The translations under genes and the position numbers were made by a program. A DNA stretch of 8,185 nt from an uncultured Eubacteriales bacterium (lineage in GTDB: Bacteria > Bacillota > Clostridia > UBA1381): the NCBI GenBank assembly GCA_900556575.1, contig USPO01000056.1, forward strand, positions 1 to 8,185, in the 5' to 3' direction. The notes beneath the pieces were generated by a model. That model was not told the origin of the DNA and searched no databases. It saw nothing but the letters and a program-made list of their open reading frames with translations. This document shows positions 6,421 to 8,185 of the stretch, piece after piece; the first letter of the stretch is position 1, and each line of letters opens with the position of its first letter.

Positions 6421-7140
6421 GTGAAAAATAAAAGAAGAATTATTTCAATAGTGCTTGCAGCAGCTATTGCATTAATGCTTGGCGGCTGCGGAAAGAAAAG
6501 TACAAATGAAAAATCCGGTATAGTGGGAGATGGAGTTGAAACAGCTCAAAAGGCAAATACAGATAAGCCGGAGGAGTCAAAGGCTTCTGAAAATGAGACT
6601 GCGTCACCGACAATAGGAACAGGTGCAACACAGGCGCCGTTTGCCGATTCGTATGCTGTACATCAGGTAGATACGAATACAATGCCGGTGTCGGAGGATA
6701 AGGGAGAATTTGAGGATAAGCCGGAAAACAGCGGCTATAAAAAGTATGTAAGCGGTGATAATAAGTGGGGAATACAGCTGCCGGAGCAGGCTGTTCCCGG
6801 AGATGAAGACGAAAGCGGAAGCATCTTTACGATAGGACCCAATATGATTGCTGTAAATACGGTGGATGAGGTGAATGAATTTAAGACTCCGGAGGAGGCA
6901 AAAGAGTATTTTTCAATGCTTGATGAAGTGAAGCTGAATAACTTCACTGTTATTTATAACAATGATGAATATTCGGGATGCTATTTTGATTTCCAAACCT
7001 CAATAGGTGCATGGGGATTTTGTAAGTATGCGGTTAACGGCAAAAAGGCAGCAAGTGCTGTTGCAACAAATATGTCGGATGATGCGTCGTTGAATGACAT
7101 TCTGCGTGATACGGTAAACAGTTTGGTAGTACTGGATTAA
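6421..7140 (+). CDS. Putative lipoprotein of unknown function
   Basis: The 239-aa product starts with a type II signal peptide: KNKRR at the N-terminus, a hydrophobic stretch (about 8-20) and the lipobox LGGC with Cys23 as the lipidated residue. Translation begins at GTG 6421, with AGGAGG 5 bases before it; no other start fits the signal peptide. Residues about 24-100 form a Ser/Thr/Glu/Lys/Ala-rich linker of low complexity. A compact domain follows (about 105-239), with aromatic and beta-rich segments (KWGIQLPE, CYFDFQTSIGAWGFCKYAVNG). I do not recognise its family; size and pattern recall small PsbP/Mog1-like lipoprotein domains, but only weakly. It would be anchored on the outer face of the membrane. 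It is last in the mrp operon, 38 bp after the HAD gene and followed by a strong terminator, which suggests an envelope role shared with the glycosyltransferase. Confidence 0.85.
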   Translation: MKNKRRIISIVLAAAIALMLGGCGKKSTNEKSGIVGDGVETAQKANTDKPEESKASENETASPTIGTGATQAPFADSYAVHQVDTNTMPVSEDKGEFEDKPENSGYKKYVSGDNKWGIQLPEQAVPGDEDESGSIFTIGPNMIAVNTVDEVNEFKTPEEAKEYFSMLDEVKLNNFTVIYNNDEYSGCYFDFQTSIGAWGFCKYAVNGKKAASAVATNMSDDASLNDILRDTVNSLVVLD

Positions 7141-7172
7141 AAGTTGAAGTGCAGAAAATATATTCCTTGTTT

Positions 7173-7227
7173 AAGTTAAAATCAGGCTGTTGCAAAACGA
7201 AATTTTGCAGCAGCCTGATTTTAACTT
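7173..7227 (+). terminator. Strong rho-independent terminator of the mrp operon
   Basis: Bases 7173-7197 pair with 7203-7227 in a 25-bp stem with a single U-G pair and the 5-base loop CGAAA, followed by ATTTTTTTA on the + strand. The right arm overlaps the last two bases of the araD stop codon. Reading the other way no T-run follows the stem (AACTTAAACAAG), so it should act mainly on the rightward operon, though the same hairpin may protect the araD mRNA 3' end. Confidence 0.9.
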
Positions 7228-7921
7228 ATTTTTTTATCTGTCCGTAGTAAGCATTAGCACCATGCTTTCTTAAATAGTGCTTGTCAAGAATAGTCTGTGA
7301 AATCTGCGGAAGCTCAGGATTTAACTGTAATGAATGAAGAGCCATCTTTGCACATTCCTCCATAACTACTGCGTTATGTACAGCATTGTGCGGATCTGTT
7401 CCCCATGCAAAAGGACCGTGATTTGATACGAGTACCCCCGGAATTGCCTCCGGATCCTTGTCCTTGAAAGTTTCGATTATTACAAGACCAGTGTTCTTCT
7501 CGTAAGCACTTTCAATCTCTTCCTTTGTCATGAGTCTTGTTGCCGGAATTTCACCGTAAAAATAGTCTGCATGAGTTGTTCCGAATGCCGGAATACCCTT
7601 ACATGCCTGTGCCCATGATGTAGCCCAAGGTGAATGTGTATGCACAATTCCTCCGCAGTTCGGAAAAGCCTTATACAATTCAAGGTGTGTAGGTGTATCT
7701 GATGATGGGTTGTAATCACCCTCAACCTTGTTTCCTTCAAGGTCAACAACAACCATATCCTCCGGACGAAGCTTATCATACTCAACACCTGACGGCTTGA
7801 TTACAAAAAAACCCTTTTCACGGTCAATTCCCGATACGTTACCCCATGTAAAGGTAACGAGTCCGTATCGCGGCAAGTCCATATTAGCCTCGTATACTTT
7901 TTGCTTTAATACTTCTAACAT
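7226..7921 (-). CDS. araD: L-ribulose-5-phosphate 4-epimerase
   Basis: This 231-aa class II aldolase/epimerase interconverts L-ribulose 5-phosphate and D-xylulose 5-phosphate, the last step of L-arabinose entry into the pentose phosphate pathway, in the cytoplasm. It agrees with E. coli AraD in length and motifs: TWGNVSG (25-31) for phosphate binding, KPSGV (42-46), SSDTPTH with Asp75, the zinc ligands His94 and His96 in GIVHTHSPWATSWAQ, catalytic Asp119 in THADYFYGEIP, SNHGPFAWG (166-174) with a further metal ligand His168, and the C-terminal Tyr225/Tyr226 near the other catalytic residue. The ATG at 7921 has GGGAGG about 9 bases upstream. It converges on the lipoprotein operon, with 85 bases between the stops. 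No araA, araB, transporter or regulator is in the window, so it seems monocistronic. The related enzymes UlaF and SgbE (ascorbate/xylulose routes) have the same fold and cannot be wholly excluded. Confidence 0.93.
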   Translation of the reverse strand: MLEVLKQKVYEANMDLPRYGLVTFTWGNVSGIDREKGFFVIKPSGVEYDKLRPEDMVVVDLEGNKVEGDYNPSSDTPTHLELYKAFPNCGGIVHTHSPWATSWAQACKGIPAFGTTHADYFYGEIPATRLMTKEEIESAYEKNTGLVIIETFKDKDPEAIPGVLVSNHGPFAWGTDPHNAVHNAVVMEECAKMALHSLQLNPELPQISQTILDKHYLRKHGANAYYGQIKK

Positions 7922-7956
7922 TTTTATATTCCTCCCTGAAATATTTGTATACTACT

Positions 7957-7985
7957 ATTATATAGCATATGAGAAAAATAATCAA
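7957..7985 (-). promoter_or_regulatory. Sigma-A promoter of araD
   Basis: On the minus strand, -35 TTGATT (7980-7985) and a perfect -10 TATAAT (7957-7962) have a 17-bp spacer. Transcription should begin near 7950, about 30 bases before the ATG. I see no palindrome of the known AraR type at the start site, so regulation by arabinose cannot be read here. Confidence 0.8.
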
Positions 7986-8119
7986 TAGATTTTTGAAAAT
8001 TGGACAAAAAAATTATAATTTATAGTATATTTTCCAATGAATAAGTTATATCGACAAAACAGCTAAGAAACAGATTGAAAACAGCATAGTATTTGTATTC
8101 TATTTTTCGACAAAACCCC
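7986..8119. other. Non-coding AT-rich stretch with Spo0A-box-like heptamers
   Basis: No gene is visible. The 10-base word TCGACAAAAC occurs twice in the same orientation, at 8051-8060 and 8107-8116. The second copy includes TTCGACA (8106-8112), a perfect match to the inverse of the 0A box TGTCGAA; the first has one mismatch (ATCGACA, 8050-8056). The perfect box ends 7 bases before the -35 element of the next promoter. A weak inverted repeat ATTGGA/TCCAAT flanks the AT-rich centre near 7999-8038. Binding by Spo0A is inference only. Confidence 0.4.
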
Positions 8120-8147
8120 TTGACTTTTTTTGAAATTATGGTATAAT
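8120..8147 (+). promoter_or_regulatory. Strong rightward promoter for a gene beyond the window
   Basis: TTGACT (8120-8125) and a perfect TATAAT (8142-8147) are separated by 16 bases, with an extended -10 TG at 8139-8140. Transcription should start near 8154. No start codon with a ribosome binding site follows before the window ends at 8185, so the transcript has at least a 30-base leader or is an RNA gene. The first transcribed bases can form a hairpin, GTTGTC (8155-8160) with GGCAAC (8170-8175). Confidence 0.8.
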
Positions 8148-8185
8148 AATATTCGTTGTCAGCGAGATTGGCAACAGGTCATAAC

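Noticed and set aside
7728..7988. Plus-strand open frame of 86 codons over the araD 5' end
   Set aside because: It is antisense to araD and its promoter, without a ribosome binding site or recognisable domain.
8155..8175. Start of a tRNA gene
   Set aside because: The 6-bp hairpin with a 9-base loop does not match a tRNA acceptor or D-arm pattern, and too little sequence remains to judge.

Overview
The window looks like DNA from low-GC Firmicutes of the clostridial kind (Lachnospiraceae or relatives). The signs are strong GGAGG ribosome binding sites, sigma-A promoters with TATAAT boxes, two GTG starts, a clostridial-type Mrp ATPase with a short cysteine-rich N-terminus, and a zinc/cadmium-type metal efflux module. 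Base and codon use is not uniform. The first ~0.74 kb is extremely AT-rich, about 0.74-2.65 kb is more GC-rich, and the rest has a third, intermediate style. Either the region is a genetic mosaic or the contig joins DNA from more than one genome. Both proposed seams lie inside conserved protein motifs.

Layout. (1) 1-1227 (+): a GH13 alpha-amylase-type enzyme, cut at its 5' end by the window edge. Its two halves look like different GH13 subfamilies joined at the conserved FVDNHD motif. (2) 1252-1297: a bidirectional terminator between convergent genes. (3) 3426 to 1302 (-): a two-gene metal-resistance operon, a 72-aa stand-alone HMA metal-binding protein followed by a P1B-2 Zn/Cd/Pb efflux ATPase. 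It has a consensus promoter and, just downstream, an ArsR/SmtB/CadC-like palindromic operator. (4) 3567-7140 (+): a divergent promoter and structured leader drive a four-gene operon: Mrp/NBP35 ATPase, a membrane GT2 glycosyltransferase, a HAD-IB phosphatase-like protein and a lipoprotein. A 25-bp-stem terminator ends it. (5) 7921 to 7226 (-): araD, L-ribulose-5-phosphate 4-epimerase, apparently alone under its own promoter. (6) 7986-8185: a non-coding stretch with a strong rightward promoter preceded by Spo0A-box-like heptamers; its gene lies beyond the window.

How the genes work together. The HMA protein probably handles or senses Zn/Cd for the ATPase that pumps it out, with an ArsR-type repressor encoded elsewhere. 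The GT2 enzyme, HAD protein and lipoprotein look like an envelope-related set co-transcribed with an Fe-S carrier ATPase, but their joint role cannot be read from the sequence. AraD feeds pentoses into the pentose phosphate pathway. I see no CRISPR array, insertion sequence, rRNA or complete tRNA. The most notable signal is the mosaic structure of the left third.
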